A stretch of DNA of 45,985 nt from NCBI GenBank assembly GCA_014804425.1, contig JAAUZV010000003.1:55239-101223 (forward strand), read 5' to 3'. Below are positions 17,501 to 25,717 of the stretch, piece after piece (the first letter of the stretch is position 1; the number at the start of each line of letters is the position of its first letter). This stretch comes from Lachnospiraceae bacterium (GTDB lineage Bacteria; Bacillota; Clostridia; Lachnospirales; Lachnospiraceae). Made by a program: the position numbers and the translations under genes. The notes below the pieces were generated by a model that ran no database searches, had not been told where the DNA came from, and saw nothing but the letters and a program-made list of their open reading frames with translations.

Positions 17501-18079
17501 CCACAGTTCGATCCGATACGGATTTTCCTCCGTTAAGTCAAACACGTCAATGATACCGCCGCGGACGCTAAACTGCCCCGGCGCTTCTACCTGCGGAGTT
17601 TTTTCATATCCCATGGAAACCAGACGCCCCGAAAGCGCACCGGTATCGACCATGCCGCCCTCCTGAATTATGACAACACTGTCATATAGAATCTCCGGCG
17701 GCATCTGCGGTGTCATTAAACTGTCGAACGTCGTGACAACCGTGACAGCTTCACCCTGTAAAATGCTTCTCAGACAGCGCACACGCTGACTGACAAGCTC
17801 ATTGCCGTGCACATCCGCCTGATAAAAAATCAAATCCTTAGCCGGATAGTACATGACATTCCTGTCATAAAGAGCCGCGTCCTCACAGATTTCCTTCGCA
17901 CGAAGGTCGCTATAAGTCGCAATGATCTTTAAGGGAAATGCCTCTCCCAGACCATAGACCATATGCAGCTTCTGAGAGTCCACACAGCCGATCACGGACA
18001 TACTCTCCCCGTTACGAACCGCCTTTTGCATCTCCTCATATTCACCGAGCTCTCTGATCGGAGCCGTCAACATGTTCAT
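14534..18079 (-). CDS. mfd: Transcription-repair coupling factor Mfd
   Basis: 1181 residues, the usual length. Mfd is an ATP-driven translocase that removes stalled RNA polymerase and recruits UvrA. The N-terminal UvrB-like region includes [13 protein letters not shown] (about 168-180). The polymerase-interacting CarD-like domain includes [19 protein letters not shown]. The RecG-like motor has Walker [12 protein letters not shown], Walker [28 protein letters not shown] and [11 protein letters not shown]-terminal TRCF domain follows. The ATG at 18079 has GAGGG at a suitable distance. Its neighbour upstream is pth, an order also found in Bacillus subtilis (pth-mfd). Confidence 0.97.
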   Translation of the reverse strand: MNMLTAPIRELGEYEEMQKAVRNGESMSVIGCVDSQKLHMVYGLGEAFPLKIIATYSDLRAKEICEDAALYDRNVMYYPAKDLIFYQADVHGNELVSQRVRCLRSILQGEAVTVVTTFDSLMTPQMPPEILYDSVVIIQEGGMVDTGALSGRLVSMGYEKTPQVEAPGQFSVRGGIIDVFDLTEENPYRIELWGEEVESVRSFDILSQRSLEGLKEIRIYPAAEMILTPERIAQGMERMKREADEVEARFRGGFQTEEAHRIRVMMRELTELLTESAAVDAAGFLNMESYIRYFYPEAVSVLELFDKKKLLLVLDEPARIKEHADAVELEFRESMMHRAEKGYLLPQQMNILTSVEEIFAKISGYGVVALSTMEFKNVPVKFLHKYSVTVRGVASYNNSFETLVKELEQYHKKGFRVMLFSTSRTRAKRLAEDLRERELNAWYTEDLQKELKRGEIASVSGTVRRGFEYPELQFVVLSENDIFTAHKTKKRYKKAYDGQKIRSFSDLKAGDYVVHENHGLGIYRGIEKIEMDKVTKDYMKIEYGGGGILYVLATGLDAIQKYASGDAAKTPKLNKLGTTEWERTKSRVRGAVTQVAQDLVELYAERQQKDGYVYGADTVWQREFEELFPYEETQDQLDAIEAVKKDMESHKIMDRLICGDVGYGKTEIAIRAAFKAVQENKQVVYLVPTTILAQQHYNTFVQRMKEFPVRVELLSRFRSAAQQKKTIEALRTGMADIVIGTHRVLSADVQFKDLGLLIVDEEQRFGVTHKEKIKKLKNTVDVMTLTATPIPRTMHMSLIGIRDMSVLEEAPNERLPIQTYVMEYNEEMVREAIVRELSRGGQVYYVYNRVHNIADITDMLKTLVPEANIAYAHGQMRETDLERIMFDFINGEIDVLVSTTIIETGMDISNVNTMIIHDSDTMGLAQLYQLRGRVGRSNRTAYAFLMYRRDKLLKEVAEKRLQAIREFTELGSGMKIAMRDLEIRGAGNLLGAEQHGHMEAVGYDLYCKMLGEAVKRLKGEGERADFQTTVDLDVDAYIPPSYIVNEIQKLDIYKRIAAIENEEQAEDMRDELRDRFGKVPKSAQNLMRISLIRTSAHRLYATELKGEAGRLRITMLPQAPVNVAKLPEFITSFDGALKFETKGVPAFIHTYPKIGIVEKDESRLMDVCEQVLSRMRALYED

Positions 18080-18155
18080 AGTAATCCCTCATTCTCACTC
18101 AGCCCGCAAGCCTGTTCGTTTTGAGAACTTGCTCCCTTTGCGGACCTGTTTCCTT

Positions 18156-18725
18156 TCATTTTCTTCCATTAAAGAGATTCATCGTCTGATCCGCCCCGTC
18201 ACACAGAACGGATACCGCCGCTTCCTTCGCAAGTGTGATGCTCTCCTTCATCTTTTCGCGGTCCTCCCCGCAAAAACCGCCCAGCACATGATTGACCAGG
18301 TCGCCGCCCTTCGGCTTATCGCCGACGCCGATCTTGATCCGCATGAACTCATCATGTCCCAGATGCGCCAGTATGCTCTTGATCCCATTATGTCCCCCCG
18401 CGCTTCCTTTCTTGCGGACGCGCAGCTTACCGACATCTAGGCTGATGTCGTCATAGATCACGAGCAGTTCCTCCCGTTCGTCCGCTTTATAATAATCAAG
18501 CAGCGCGCGGACACTCTCGCCGCTTAAATTCATATAAGTCTGCGGCTTGGCAAGCAGGACCTTTTTCCCGTCGATCATGCCTTTTCCGATCAGCGCTTTG
18601 TGCTTTTTTTCCGTGACATTGATCCGATATGCTTCCGCAAGCGCGTCAATCACGCAAAAGCCGATATTATGGCGCGTATGTTCATATTCTTTCCCCGGAT
18701 TTCCCAAACCGACAATGATATACAT
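18156..18725 (-). CDS. pth: Peptidyl-tRNA hydrolase
   Basis: 189 residues, full length for bacterial Pth. It recycles tRNA by cleaving prematurely released peptidyl-tRNA in the cytoplasm. Signatures are MYIIVGLGNPGKEYEHTRHN (catalytic His in TRHN), KPQTYMNLSGES, the Asp in IYDDISLDVGKLRVR, and GSAGGHNGIKSI. AGAGGGAACGGA precedes the ATG. It lies 76 bases upstream of mfd in the same direction. Confidence 0.96.
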   Translation of the reverse strand: MYIIVGLGNPGKEYEHTRHNIGFCVIDALAEAYRINVTEKKHKALIGKGMIDGKKVLLAKPQTYMNLSGESVRALLDYYKADEREELLVIYDDISLDVGKLRVRKKGSAGGHNGIKSILAHLGHDEFMRIKIGVGDKPKGGDLVNHVLGGFCGEDREKMKESITLAKEAAVSVLCDGADQTMNLFNGRK

Positions 18726-18771
18726 TTCCGTTCCCTCTTTTTTCTATCGATGCGTTCTTTTTTACCATACC

Positions 18772-18800
18772 AAAAACGGGGATGTTTCGCAACATCCCCG
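18772..18800 (-). terminator. Intrinsic terminator between spoVG and pth
   Basis: Read leftward, CGGGGATGTT (18800-18791) pairs with AACATCCCCG (18786-18777) over 10 perfect pairs with a GCGA loop, followed by TTTTT (18776-18772). It ends the spoVG-side transcript after the repeat array. Confidence 0.85.
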
Positions 18801-18847
18801 CCGTAAACTGCTATTCTTTTTTTGCAAAACCCCCGCATCCTTTAAGA

Positions 18848-19001
18848 CTTATAGGGTTTTCAAGCCCGGAAGAAATGCCGAAGGCATTTCTTTGAAAGAT
18901 TGGCGCACCCGCGCCAATCTTTTTTTATTTATAGGAAATTTTTCAGCCCTAGAAGAATCGCTTTAGCGATTCTTCGAAAGAACGCGTAGCGTTCTTTTTT
19001 A
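18848..19001 (-). repeat. Two copies of the two-hairpin element behind spoVG
   Basis: Read leftward from the spoVG stop codon this holds four hairpins: AAGAACGC/GCGTTCTT, GAAGAATCGC/GCGATTCTTC, AAAGATTGGCGC/GCGCCAATCTTT and AAAGAAATGCC/GGCATTTCTT. After the second and fourth comes the tail (TTCTTC-TAGGGCTGAAAAATTTCC-TATAA; degenerate in the second copy). The TAA of spoVG is formed by the first bases of the array. The same element is seen at 26903-26991, 27433-27534 and 36997-37085. Confidence 0.8.
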
Positions 19002-19271
19002 TTCCTCGTCGGGAATCAGCAACGCCTGCTCATAGCGTTCCAAAACAATCCGCTGAATCTGATCCCGCGTATCGGAATTGATCGGATGCGCAATATCGCG
19101 GTATTCACCGTCCGCCGCCTTCTTGCTCGGCATAGCGATAAACATCCCCTTTTCCCCCTCAATTACCTTGATGTCATGAATGACGAATTCGTTGTCGATC
19201 GTAATGGACACGATTGCCTTCATCTTTCCCTCTTTGGTAATCTTCCTGACACGAACATCTGTAATGTTCAT
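18999..19271 (-). CDS. spoVG: Septation/sporulation regulator SpoVG
   Basis: 90 residues. The sequence [20 protein letters not shown], then [20 protein letters not shown] and [16 protein letters not shown], is a clear SpoVG. It is a small nucleic-acid binding protein that affects septation, sporulation and other regulation in Firmicutes. The ATG at 19271 follows AAAGGGGGATTGCAA; the frame could start two codons earlier at TTG, but the ATG fits the spacing. It lies 61 bases downstream of glgD. The stop codon TAA opens the A-tract of the hairpin array downstream. Confidence 0.96.
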   Translation of the reverse strand: MNITDVRVRKITKEGKMKAIVSITIDNEFVIHDIKVIEGEKGMFIAMPSKKAADGEYRDIAHPINSDTRDQIQRIVLERYEQALLIPDEE

Positions 19272-19332
19272 TTGCAATCCCCCTTTGTTCCTTACCTGAC
19301 ATCAAAACAGTAACAGACTCCCCCCAAGCTGC

Positions 19333-20451
19333 TTATAATACATATCTCTCACTGTTTTCAACAACAACCTTGATGCCGTCATCGCCCTTATAATAAGAGT
19401 TGGCCCTGATCGTATCATGCCCTTCCACAATACAATTCTCGATATGTGTATTATCCCCAATATACACATCATTGAGTATGATGGAATTCTTGATATAACA
19501 GTTGTTGCCGATAAATACCTCCTTAAAGATGACCGAATCCTCCACGGTACCGTTGATGATACTGCCGCTGGAGATCAGACTGTTCTTCACGCTCATACCG
19601 ACATTGTATTTTGCCGGCGGAAGATCATCCACCTTGGAGTAAATATTCGGATATTCCCCGAAGAAATAATTGCGGATCTCCGGCTTTAAGAAATCCATAT
19701 TCGTTCTGAAATAATCATCAACGCTTGCAATATTGCTCCAGTAATCCTTCGTCTTATATCCGTAAATGCGCTTGATGTTCTTATACCGGATCAGAATATC
19801 CCTGACGAAATCCATCCTCTCTTCCATCGCGGAGCGCTCGATCAGTTCTATGAGCTGACGCCTTCTGATAATGTAGATACCGCAGGAAATTGTATTGGAT
19901 TTTGCCATCAGCGGCTTCTCCTCAAATTCCTCGATCCGGCTGTCCTCGTTCATTTTGACCGTTCCGAAGCGCTCTACATTCATGCCCTCCGGCATGTCCT
20001 TTACCACAACCGTGATGTCCGCCTTTTTCTCTATATGGTATTCCAGCACCTTATTATAATCCATCTTATATACACAATCGCCGGATGTGATAACAACATA
20101 AGGCTCATGTGCATTTTTCAGATAAGAAAGATTCTGCCAGATAGCATCCGCCGTGCCGCGGTACCAGCTGCTGTTCTCGGATGTCACCGTCGGCGCAAAC
20201 ACGGACAGCCCGCCCTGCTTCCGTCCGAAGTCCCACCATTTTGAGGAACTTAAATGTTCATTCAGGCTTCTCGCATTATACTGCGTGAATACCGCAACTC
20301 TCTGAATGCCGGAATTCGTCATGTTGCTCAGCGCAAAGTCAATTCCACGGTAGCTTCCCGCAATCGGCATTGCCGAGATTGCACGCTTCTGTGTCAATTC
20401 CTTCATTCTGTGATTATTACCGCCCGCTAAAATGATTCCTATTGCTTTCAT
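19333..20451 (-). CDS. glgD: Glucose-1-phosphate adenylyltransferase subunit GlgD
   Basis: 372 residues, shorter than GlgC and typical of GlgD. It has the nucleotidyltransferase domain (GIILAGGNNHRMKELTQKRA in place of the GGxGxRL loop of GlgC) and a left-handed beta-helix C-terminus (SLISSGSIINGTVEDSVIF repeat pattern). In Firmicutes GlgD pairs with GlgC and modulates ADP-glucose synthesis for glycogen; alone it is weakly active or inactive. The altered pyrophosphorylase loop fits that. It starts 2 bases after the glgC stop, so the two are translationally coupled. Confidence 0.93.
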   Translation of the reverse strand: MKAIGIILAGGNNHRMKELTQKRAISAMPIAGSYRGIDFALSNMTNSGIQRVAVFTQYNARSLNEHLSSSKWWDFGRKQGGLSVFAPTVTSENSSWYRGTADAIWQNLSYLKNAHEPYVVITSGDCVYKMDYNKVLEYHIEKKADITVVVKDMPEGMNVERFGTVKMNEDSRIEEFEEKPLMAKSNTISCGIYIIRRRQLIELIERSAMEERMDFVRDILIRYKNIKRIYGYKTKDYWSNIASVDDYFRTNMDFLKPEIRNYFFGEYPNIYSKVDDLPPAKYNVGMSVKNSLISSGSIINGTVEDSVIFKEVFIGNNCYIKNSIILNDVYIGDNTHIENCIVEGHDTIRANSYYKGDDGIKVVVENSERYVL

Positions 20452-20453
20452 AT

Positions 20454-21722
20454 TCAGTCACCTGCCTTAATCAGAGATTTACCGCTTGCAAGAACGCCGT
20501 TCGGATAATCTTCCTTATCTGTCACGCCCGCAATTACCGTATTCTTTCCTACGCTGACGTCATCCGGTACGACCGACCTCTCGCCGATCGTCGTAATCCC
20601 GTGGTTGTAGATATGCGGCATCGTATCATTTTCAGCCTCATCGCCAACGCCAAGCTTCACCCGGTTGCCGACAACAACATTCTCCGCAATGATGCCCTTA
20701 TTCACCTCGCAACCGTCGCCGATCACCGTATCATTCATGATAATGGAATCACGCACAACCGTATCCTTGCCGATCTTTACGCCGCAGCCGATAACGGAAT
20801 TGTATACTCTGCCGTAAATTTCAGTGCCTTCACCGATCAGGCTTCGCTCTGCAACACTTTCGCCCGAAATATACTGCGGCGAAAGCTGATTGCTCTTTGT
20901 ATAAATCTTCCAATACTCCTCGTAAAGGTTGAACTCCGGAACAATATCGATCAGCTCCATGTTCGCCTCCCAATAGGAGTTCAGGGTTCCGACATCCTTC
21001 CAGTAACCGTTAAACTCATAGGCATACAACGGCGCACCCTTCTCATGGCAGTACGGAATAACGTGTTTTCCGAAATCAAGCGCCGGCTGCTCCGCCTTGG
21101 CAATGAGCGCTTCCCGAAGTGTCTTCCAGTTAAAGATATAAATACCCATGGACGCAAGATTACTGCGCGGATTCTCCGGCTTCTCCTCAAAATCAACGAT
21201 CTTGCGGTTTTCGTCCGTAATTACAATACCAAAACGCTTTGCCTCCTCCATCGGAACAGGCATCGCAGCAATCGTTACTTCCGCGCCGTTCTTCTTATGG
21301 AAGTCAAGCATCACCTCATAATCCATTTTGTAAATATGATCGCCCGAAAGGATGAGCACATACTCCGGATTGTAATTCTCCATGTAATCAAGGTTCTGGT
21401 AAATCGCATTCGCCGTTCCGGTATACCACTCCGTATTTGTACTTTTCTCATAGGGAGGAAGCACCGTCACACCGCCGATATTTCTGTCCAAGTCCCACGG
21501 AATACCGATACCGATATGCGTATTCAGCCTGAGCGGCTGATACTGCGTCAATACACCTACCGTATCAACGCCTGAATTAATGCAGTTGCTCAGCGGAAAA
21601 TCAATAATCCTGTACTTCCCGCCGAAAGAGACTGCCGGTTTCGCCACTTTTGCGGTCAATACCCCCAATCTGCTGCCCTGACCACCTGCAAGCAGCATGG
21701 CAATCATTTCCTTCTTAATCAT
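20454..21722 (-). CDS. glgC: Glucose-1-phosphate adenylyltransferase GlgC
   Basis: 422 residues. It makes ADP-glucose from ATP and glucose-1-phosphate, the committed step of glycogen synthesis. The catalytic loop [16 protein letters not shown] and [20 protein letters not shown] are intact, as are [21 protein letters not shown] and FEEKP. The C-terminal beta-helix follows ([19 protein letters not shown]). GAGGTGATGTC precedes the ATG. It is first in the unit glgC-glgD(-spoVG) and is driven by the promoter at 21775-21803. No glycogen synthase or branching enzyme is within the window. Confidence 0.96.
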   Translation of the reverse strand: MIKKEMIAMLLAGGQGSRLGVLTAKVAKPAVSFGGKYRIIDFPLSNCINSGVDTVGVLTQYQPLRLNTHIGIGIPWDLDRNIGGVTVLPPYEKSTNTEWYTGTANAIYQNLDYMENYNPEYVLILSGDHIYKMDYEVMLDFHKKNGAEVTIAAMPVPMEEAKRFGIVITDENRKIVDFEEKPENPRSNLASMGIYIFNWKTLREALIAKAEQPALDFGKHVIPYCHEKGAPLYAYEFNGYWKDVGTLNSYWEANMELIDIVPEFNLYEEYWKIYTKSNQLSPQYISGESVAERSLIGEGTEIYGRVYNSVIGCGVKIGKDTVVRDSIIMNDTVIGDGCEVNKGIIAENVVVGNRVKLGVGDEAENDTMPHIYNHGITTIGERSVVPDDVSVGKNTVIAGVTDKEDYPNGVLASGKSLIKAGD

Positions 21723-21774
21723 GACATCACCTCATTTTTATAAAATCTAGTAAAATAGTACTTATATTGTTTCC

Positions 21775-21803
21775 ATTATAGCACACCCTTATCGGAAAGT
21801 GAA
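21775..21803 (-). promoter_or_regulatory. Promoter of glgC-glgD
   Basis: Read leftward, TTCACT (21803-21798), 17 bases, and a perfect TATAAT (21780-21775). It lies about 53 bases upstream of the glgC ATG. Confidence 0.7.
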
Positions 21804-21913
21804 TATAATTTACAAAAAACTGCTCTTTTTTTCAAAAAAATTGTGAACATTTTTGACATGTTGTGATTTTTTTCTATTTTTTATTATGCATTTTTTTGTT
21901 TTGGAATATCTAT

Positions 21914-21942
21914 TTGTGTTTTTTTCTTAATAGATATATAAT
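21914..21942 (+). promoter_or_regulatory. Putative promoter of murC
   Basis: TTGTGT (21914-21919), 17 bases, TATAAT (21937-21942), about 46 bases upstream of the murC ATG. The -35 is weak but the -10 is perfect. Most of the 266-base divergent region to its left is A/T-homopolymer-rich and otherwise featureless. Confidence 0.5.
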
Positions 21943-21988
21943 AGCCACAGAATCTACTTAATTATTATTTGCGATAGGAAGTGCATTC

Positions 21989-23368
21989 ATGTATCAAATT
22001 GATTTTCAGACTCCCATTCATATTCATTTTATCGGTATCGGCGGTATCAGCATGAGCGGACTTGCCGAACTTCTGCTTGCCAAGGGTTTTCATGTGTCCG
22101 GCTCGGATTCCAAAGCCTCCGCGCTCACCGATAAATTGGCAGAAAAAGGCGCCGTCATCCGCATCGGGCAGTGCGCGGCAAATCTTTCCCCTGCACCGGA
22201 GCTCGTTGTGTATACCGCGGCGATCCATGCGGATAACCCCGAATTTGCGGCGGCAACGGAAGCAGGACTTCCCATGCTGACGCGCGCACAGCTGCTTGGG
22301 CAGATCATGAAATGCTATTCTGCTTCCATCGCCGTCAGCGGCACGCACGGCAAGACAACAACGACATCCATGATCTCGTCCATCCTGCTGCATGCCGATA
22401 CCGATCCGACAATCTCGATCGGCGGCATCTTAAAAGAGACCGGTTCGAATTTCCGCATCGGCCATTCCGATATTTTTTTGACCGAGGCATGTGAATATAC
22501 CAACAGTTTTTTGAGCTTTTTTCCGCGCATCGGCATTATCCTCAATGTGGAGGAGGATCACATGGACTTCTTTCATGACATCGAAGAGATCCGCGACTCC
22601 TTCCACCGTTTCGCGTCCCTTCTGCCCTCTGACGGCGTATTGATCATTCATGCCGCCATTCCCGGTTATGAAGAACTGACGCAGGGACTTTCCTGCCGGG
22701 TCGTCACGTTCGGCGGCGACGCGTCCTGTGATTATTCCTACCGTGCGCTTTCCTATGATGAATACGGGCACGCCTCCTATACGCTTGTCCGCAAAAATCG
22801 GACGGAGCTTCCCATTACCCTGCATGTTCCCGGCGAGCATAATGTCTTGAATTCTCTCGCCGCGCTCGCGCTTGCCGATGTGCTCGGCATTTCCGACGAA
22901 ACCGCCGCACAGGCTCTCTGCGGCTTTTCCGGAACAAGCCGCCGCTTTGAATACAAGGGCGCCTTAAACGGCGTTACTATAATAGATGATTATGCACATC
23001 ATCCGACAGAAATTACTGCAACGCTGCGCGCAGCGGCGCATTATCCGCACAAGCGGCTTTGGTGCATTTTCCAGCCCCATACCTACACGCGCACCAAAAC
23101 ATTTTTAAAGGAATTTGCGCAGGCGCTCTCCCTTGCCGATCATGTCATCCTTGCGGATATTTTTCCCGCCCGCGAGACAGACACCCTCGGGATCAGTTCC
23201 GAAACGCTCCGGGAAGAATTGCTGGCGCTTCATGCGCCCTGCGACTGCCCGGGAGATTTTTCAAAAATCGCAGAGTTTGTCCGAGAAAATTGCATAAACG
23301 GAGATTTGTTGATAACTATGGGGGCCGGGGATGTTGTAAAAATCGGCGAAATGCTCTTAAAAAATTAA
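21989..23368 (+). CDS. murC: UDP-N-acetylmuramate--L-alanine ligase
   Basis: 459 residues, full length. MurC adds L-alanine to UDP-MurNAc in the cytoplasmic stage of peptidoglycan synthesis. The N-terminal Rossmann domain begins IHFIGIGGISMSGLAELL, the ATP-binding loop is SGTHGKTTTTSMI, and EACEYTNSFL, VEEDHMDFF, PGEHNVLNSLAA and DDYAHHPTEI mark the central and C-terminal Mur ligase domains. AGGAAGTG precedes the ATG by 6 bases. It is followed by the DnaA-box region and the helicase-loader genes. Confidence 0.97.
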   Translation: MYQIDFQTPIHIHFIGIGGISMSGLAELLLAKGFHVSGSDSKASALTDKLAEKGAVIRIGQCAANLSPAPELVVYTAAIHADNPEFAAATEAGLPMLTRAQLLGQIMKCYSASIAVSGTHGKTTTTSMISSILLHADTDPTISIGGILKETGSNFRIGHSDIFLTEACEYTNSFLSFFPRIGIILNVEEDHMDFFHDIEEIRDSFHRFASLLPSDGVLIIHAAIPGYEELTQGLSCRVVTFGGDASCDYSYRALSYDEYGHASYTLVRKNRTELPITLHVPGEHNVLNSLAALALADVLGISDETAAQALCGFSGTSRRFEYKGALNGVTIIDDYAHHPTEITATLRAAAHYPHKRLWCIFQPHTYTRTKTFLKEFAQALSLADHVILADIFPARETDTLGISSETLREELLALHAPCDCPGDFSKIAEFVRENCINGDLLITMGAGDVVKIGEMLLKN

Positions 23369-23483
23369 TCATCCACATTATCCACATTTTTTTCGGCAAA
23401 AACCGCTGCAAAAAAATGTGGATATTTTTTTCATCCGCCCCCTTGTCTTCGGACAAGCCCGCGCCTCATCCACATTATCCACA
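23369..23483. promoter_or_regulatory. Cluster of five DnaA-box-like 9-mers
   Basis: Perfect DnaA boxes TTATCCACA occur at 23378-23386 and 23475-23483. Each is preceded with no gap by a near-box TCATCCACA (23369-23377 and 23466-23474), so the 18-mer TCATCCACATTATCCACA occurs twice, 97 bases apart. An inverted box ATATCCACA lies between them (23425-23417). The cluster directly precedes the dnaD-like and dnaI/dnaC-like helicase-loader genes. It may let DnaA control that operon or act as a DnaA reservoir. No dnaA or dnaN is nearby, so it is not evidently oriC. Confidence 0.75.
23379..23431 (+). terminator. Perfect 15-bp A/T-rich hairpin with T-run after murC, embedding two DnaA boxes
   Basis: TATCCACATTTTTTT (23379-23393) pairs perfectly with AAAAAAATGTGGATA (23410-23424), with a 16-base loop, and is followed by T7 (23425-23431). 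It is placed as a terminator for murC, but its arms are DnaA-box sequence plus T/A-tracts, so the symmetry may instead serve protein binding. Both are possible. Confidence 0.55.
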
Positions 23484-23610
23484 TTTTTCACATTGGGCCG
23501 TATCTGAAAATGCCGTTTTTATTTCGTCAATTTGCCTGTTTCTATTTTTTCCGTGCTGTGCTATACTAGGCTCGTTTCCAATGATCAAATGAATAAAAGC
23601 TTCCGGTGCA

Positions 23611-23634
23611 GGAAACGCTTTCATCAGCGTTTCC
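23611..23634. repeat. GGAAACGCT palindrome upstream of the dnaD-like gene
   Basis: GGAAACGCT (23611-23619) and AGCGTTTCC (23626-23634) form a perfect 9-bp inverted repeat with a 6-base loop TTCATC. It ends 27 bases before the ATG of the dnaD-like gene. Related palindromes occur at 28082-28109 and 44230-44260. Confidence 0.65.
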
Positions 23635-23661
23635 CTATCATAATATGACGCAGGTGATACA

Positions 23662-24726
23662 ATGAACACTTTTACGGTTTCTCAGGACAATTACATCAGC
23701 CACACGCTGGTTCCGAATCGTTTTATCGACGAATATTTAGCGGAGGCAAACGATGCGCAGATCAAGATCTATCTCTACCTTTTGCGCATGATGAGTGCGC
23801 ATAAAGCTACCGGTATCTCCGACATTGCGGATGTGTTTAACTATACGGAGCAGGACGTGAAACGCGCGCTCCGTTACTGGGAGAAAAAACGCCTGATCTC
23901 TTTGCGCTACGACGAGAACAAAAACATCTGCGGCATCCGCATTGAGCATCTTTTCGAAACGCCCGACAACAGCGGGCAGACGTCCGGTGCAGAGATTATT
24001 GCCATACATAAAAATGCGGTGCCGGAAAAGGCGGAGGAGACGCCCTCTTTTGAGAAGCCTGTCTATTCGCTTGACCGGCTGAGCGCATTCCAAAAACGCG
24101 AGGAGACAAAACAGCTCATGTTTGCCATTCAGACCTACATCGGCAGACCGCTCTCACAGTCCAACATCGCGACCATTCTTTTTTTGTCGGACACGCTGCA
24201 CTTTTCCAACGATCTGATCGACTATCTGATCCAATACTGCGTGGAGCGCGATAAAAAAGACTTCCGCTATATTGAACGCGTCGGCATCACCTGGGCGGAG
24301 AACCGGATCACATCGCCAAAGGAAGCCGCCCGCTACTGCGCACGCTATGACCGCACCGTGTACGGCGTCATGCGCGCGCTCGGCAAGACAGGCGCTCCGA
24401 CGGACCGTGAAGTCTCTTATATCCGCAAATGGACAAAAGATTACGCTTTTTCGCTCGACATCATTACCGAGGCATGCGACCGCACGGTGCTTGCAACCGA
24501 TAAGCACCGCTTTGAATATGCCGACGGGATTCTTTCCAGCTGGCACAAGCAGAACGTGCAGAGCAAGGCGGATATTTCGGCGCTGGATCAATCGCACCGT
24601 TTGTCTTCGACCGCGGCGCTGAACAGCAGCTCCTCCCGCAGCGGCGGAGGTCCGAATCACTTCAATCAGTTCAGGCAGAACACTTATGATTACGACGAGC
24701 TGGAAAAAGAGATCATGAGCAACTAA
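23662..24726 (+). CDS. DnaD-domain replication protein
   Basis: 354 residues. Residues 20-100 form a winged-helix region like the DnaD/DnaB N-terminal domain (DAQIKIYLYLLRMMSAHKAT; YWEKKRLISL). Two DnaD-type C-terminal domains follow, at about 150-220 and 235-300; the second ends FEYADGILSSWHKQNV, close to the conserved YxxxIxxxW motif. The tail is Ser/Gly-rich and ends DYDELEKEI. In Firmicutes such proteins help load the replicative helicase at origins and restart sites. The helicase-loader ATPase gene begins 12 bases downstream, and the DnaA-box cluster lies upstream. AGGTGATAC precedes the ATG. Confidence 0.9.
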   Translation: MNTFTVSQDNYISHTLVPNRFIDEYLAEANDAQIKIYLYLLRMMSAHKATGISDIADVFNYTEQDVKRALRYWEKKRLISLRYDENKNICGIRIEHLFETPDNSGQTSGAEIIAIHKNAVPEKAEETPSFEKPVYSLDRLSAFQKREETKQLMFAIQTYIGRPLSQSNIATILFLSDTLHFSNDLIDYLIQYCVERDKKDFRYIERVGITWAENRITSPKEAARYCARYDRTVYGVMRALGKTGAPTDREVSYIRKWTKDYAFSLDIITEACDRTVLATDKHRFEYADGILSSWHKQNVQSKADISALDQSHRLSSTAALNSSSSRSGGGPNHFNQFRQNTYDYDELEKEIMSN

Positions 24727-24737
24727 GGAGGCTTTTC

Positions 24738-25709
24738 GTGGCACTATCCAATTCTCAATATGATTCCATCATCCGGATTTATGACGAGCGGCAGCTTGCG
24801 CACCGGCGCGAGCGTGACGCCCGTCTTGCCGACGTCCGCGAGGCGCTTCCCGAGTATGAAGCGCTCGAGCGCGAGGAGTCGGCTCTCTTTTTGAAAAAAG
24901 CAGACTGCCTGCTGAACGAACAAAGCGAAGATGCGCGGCGTATTTCTGAGGACATCGAACTGATCCGGGCAAAAAAAGCAAATCTGCTTTCCCGTAAGGG
25001 CTATCCCGCAGACTATCTTTCCATACACTACACCTGTCCGCACTGCAGGGACACCGGCTACATAGACGGCGTCAAATGCGCCTGCTTCCGTCAGGCGTCC
25101 GTTACCCTTTTATATGAACAGTCCGGTATCCGCGAACTTCTGAAACAGGATAATTTTGATGCGCTTTCCTATGAATTTTATGAGGGCGAGGACTTAACCC
25201 GCTTTCAAAATGCCGTGACAACCTGCAGGAATTTTGTCAGGAACTTCAATTCCGACTACCACAATCTCTTTTTTTATGGTACAGTAGGGACGGGGAAATC
25301 CTTTCTCTCAGGCTGCGTTGCGAAAGAGCTGATCGAAAAGGGCAATCTTGTCATCTATTTCAGTGCGACAAGATTGTTCAACGAATTATCGCGGTATACT
25401 TTCCAGCGCGAGAACCGCGGAGAGCTTTCCGGCCTTTTGGACGATCTGTTCCAATGTGATCTTCTCATCATCGACGATCTCGGAACGGAACTTACCAATT
25501 CCTTTGTCGCCACGCAGTTGTTTTCCTGCTTAAACGAGCGGCATATTCGGAAAAAAGCAACGGTGATCTCCACCAATCTCTCCCTGCAGGAATTGACTGA
25601 CCGCTATTCCGAGCGTATCTCTTCACGGATCATGAGCAACTATGAAGTATGCAAGTTAAGCGGTCCCGACATCAGAATGTACAAAAAAAGACAACTATCC
25701 AGAAAGTGA
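24738..25709 (+). CDS. DnaI/DnaC-like helicase-loader AAA+ ATPase
   Basis: 323 residues. It starts at GTG (24738) behind AAGGAGGCTTTTC. The N-terminal 90 residues are charged and helical; a Cys cluster follows (CPHCRDTGYIDGVKCAC, about 98-114), a probable zinc site as in DnaI. The AAA+ core has Walker A FYGTVGTGKSFLSG, Walker B LLIIDDLGTE, a sensor STNLSLQEL and an Arg-finger region RYSERISSRIM. It loads the hexameric replicative helicase with the DnaD-type partner encoded just upstream. The prs start follows 8 bases after the stop. Confidence 0.92.
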   Translation: MALSNSQYDSIIRIYDERQLAHRRERDARLADVREALPEYEALEREESALFLKKADCLLNEQSEDARRISEDIELIRAKKANLLSRKGYPADYLSIHYTCPHCRDTGYIDGVKCACFRQASVTLLYEQSGIRELLKQDNFDALSYEFYEGEDLTRFQNAVTTCRNFVRNFNSDYHNLFFYGTVGTGKSFLSGCVAKELIEKGNLVIYFSATRLFNELSRYTFQRENRGELSGLLDDLFQCDLLIIDDLGTELTNSFVATQLFSCLNERHIRKKATVISTNLSLQELTDRYSERISSRIMSNYEVCKLSGPDIRMYKKRQLSRK

Positions 25710-25717
25710 GGCTTTTC

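Noticed and set aside
18848-19001. CRISPR array or attenuator leader in the spoVG-pth gap
   Set aside because: The repeats are self-complementary hairpins with different stems, not identical direct repeats with unique spacers, and no cas genes are present.
20442-21575. 377-residue rightward open frame opposite glgC
   Set aside because: It is fully antisense to a clear GlgC with all catalytic motifs, and its sequence resembles no protein family.
23369-23483. Chromosome origin oriC
   Set aside because: Box density is high, but dnaA, dnaN and other origin neighbours are absent, and the region sits between murC and helicase-loader genes. It is kept only as a regulatory or titration site.
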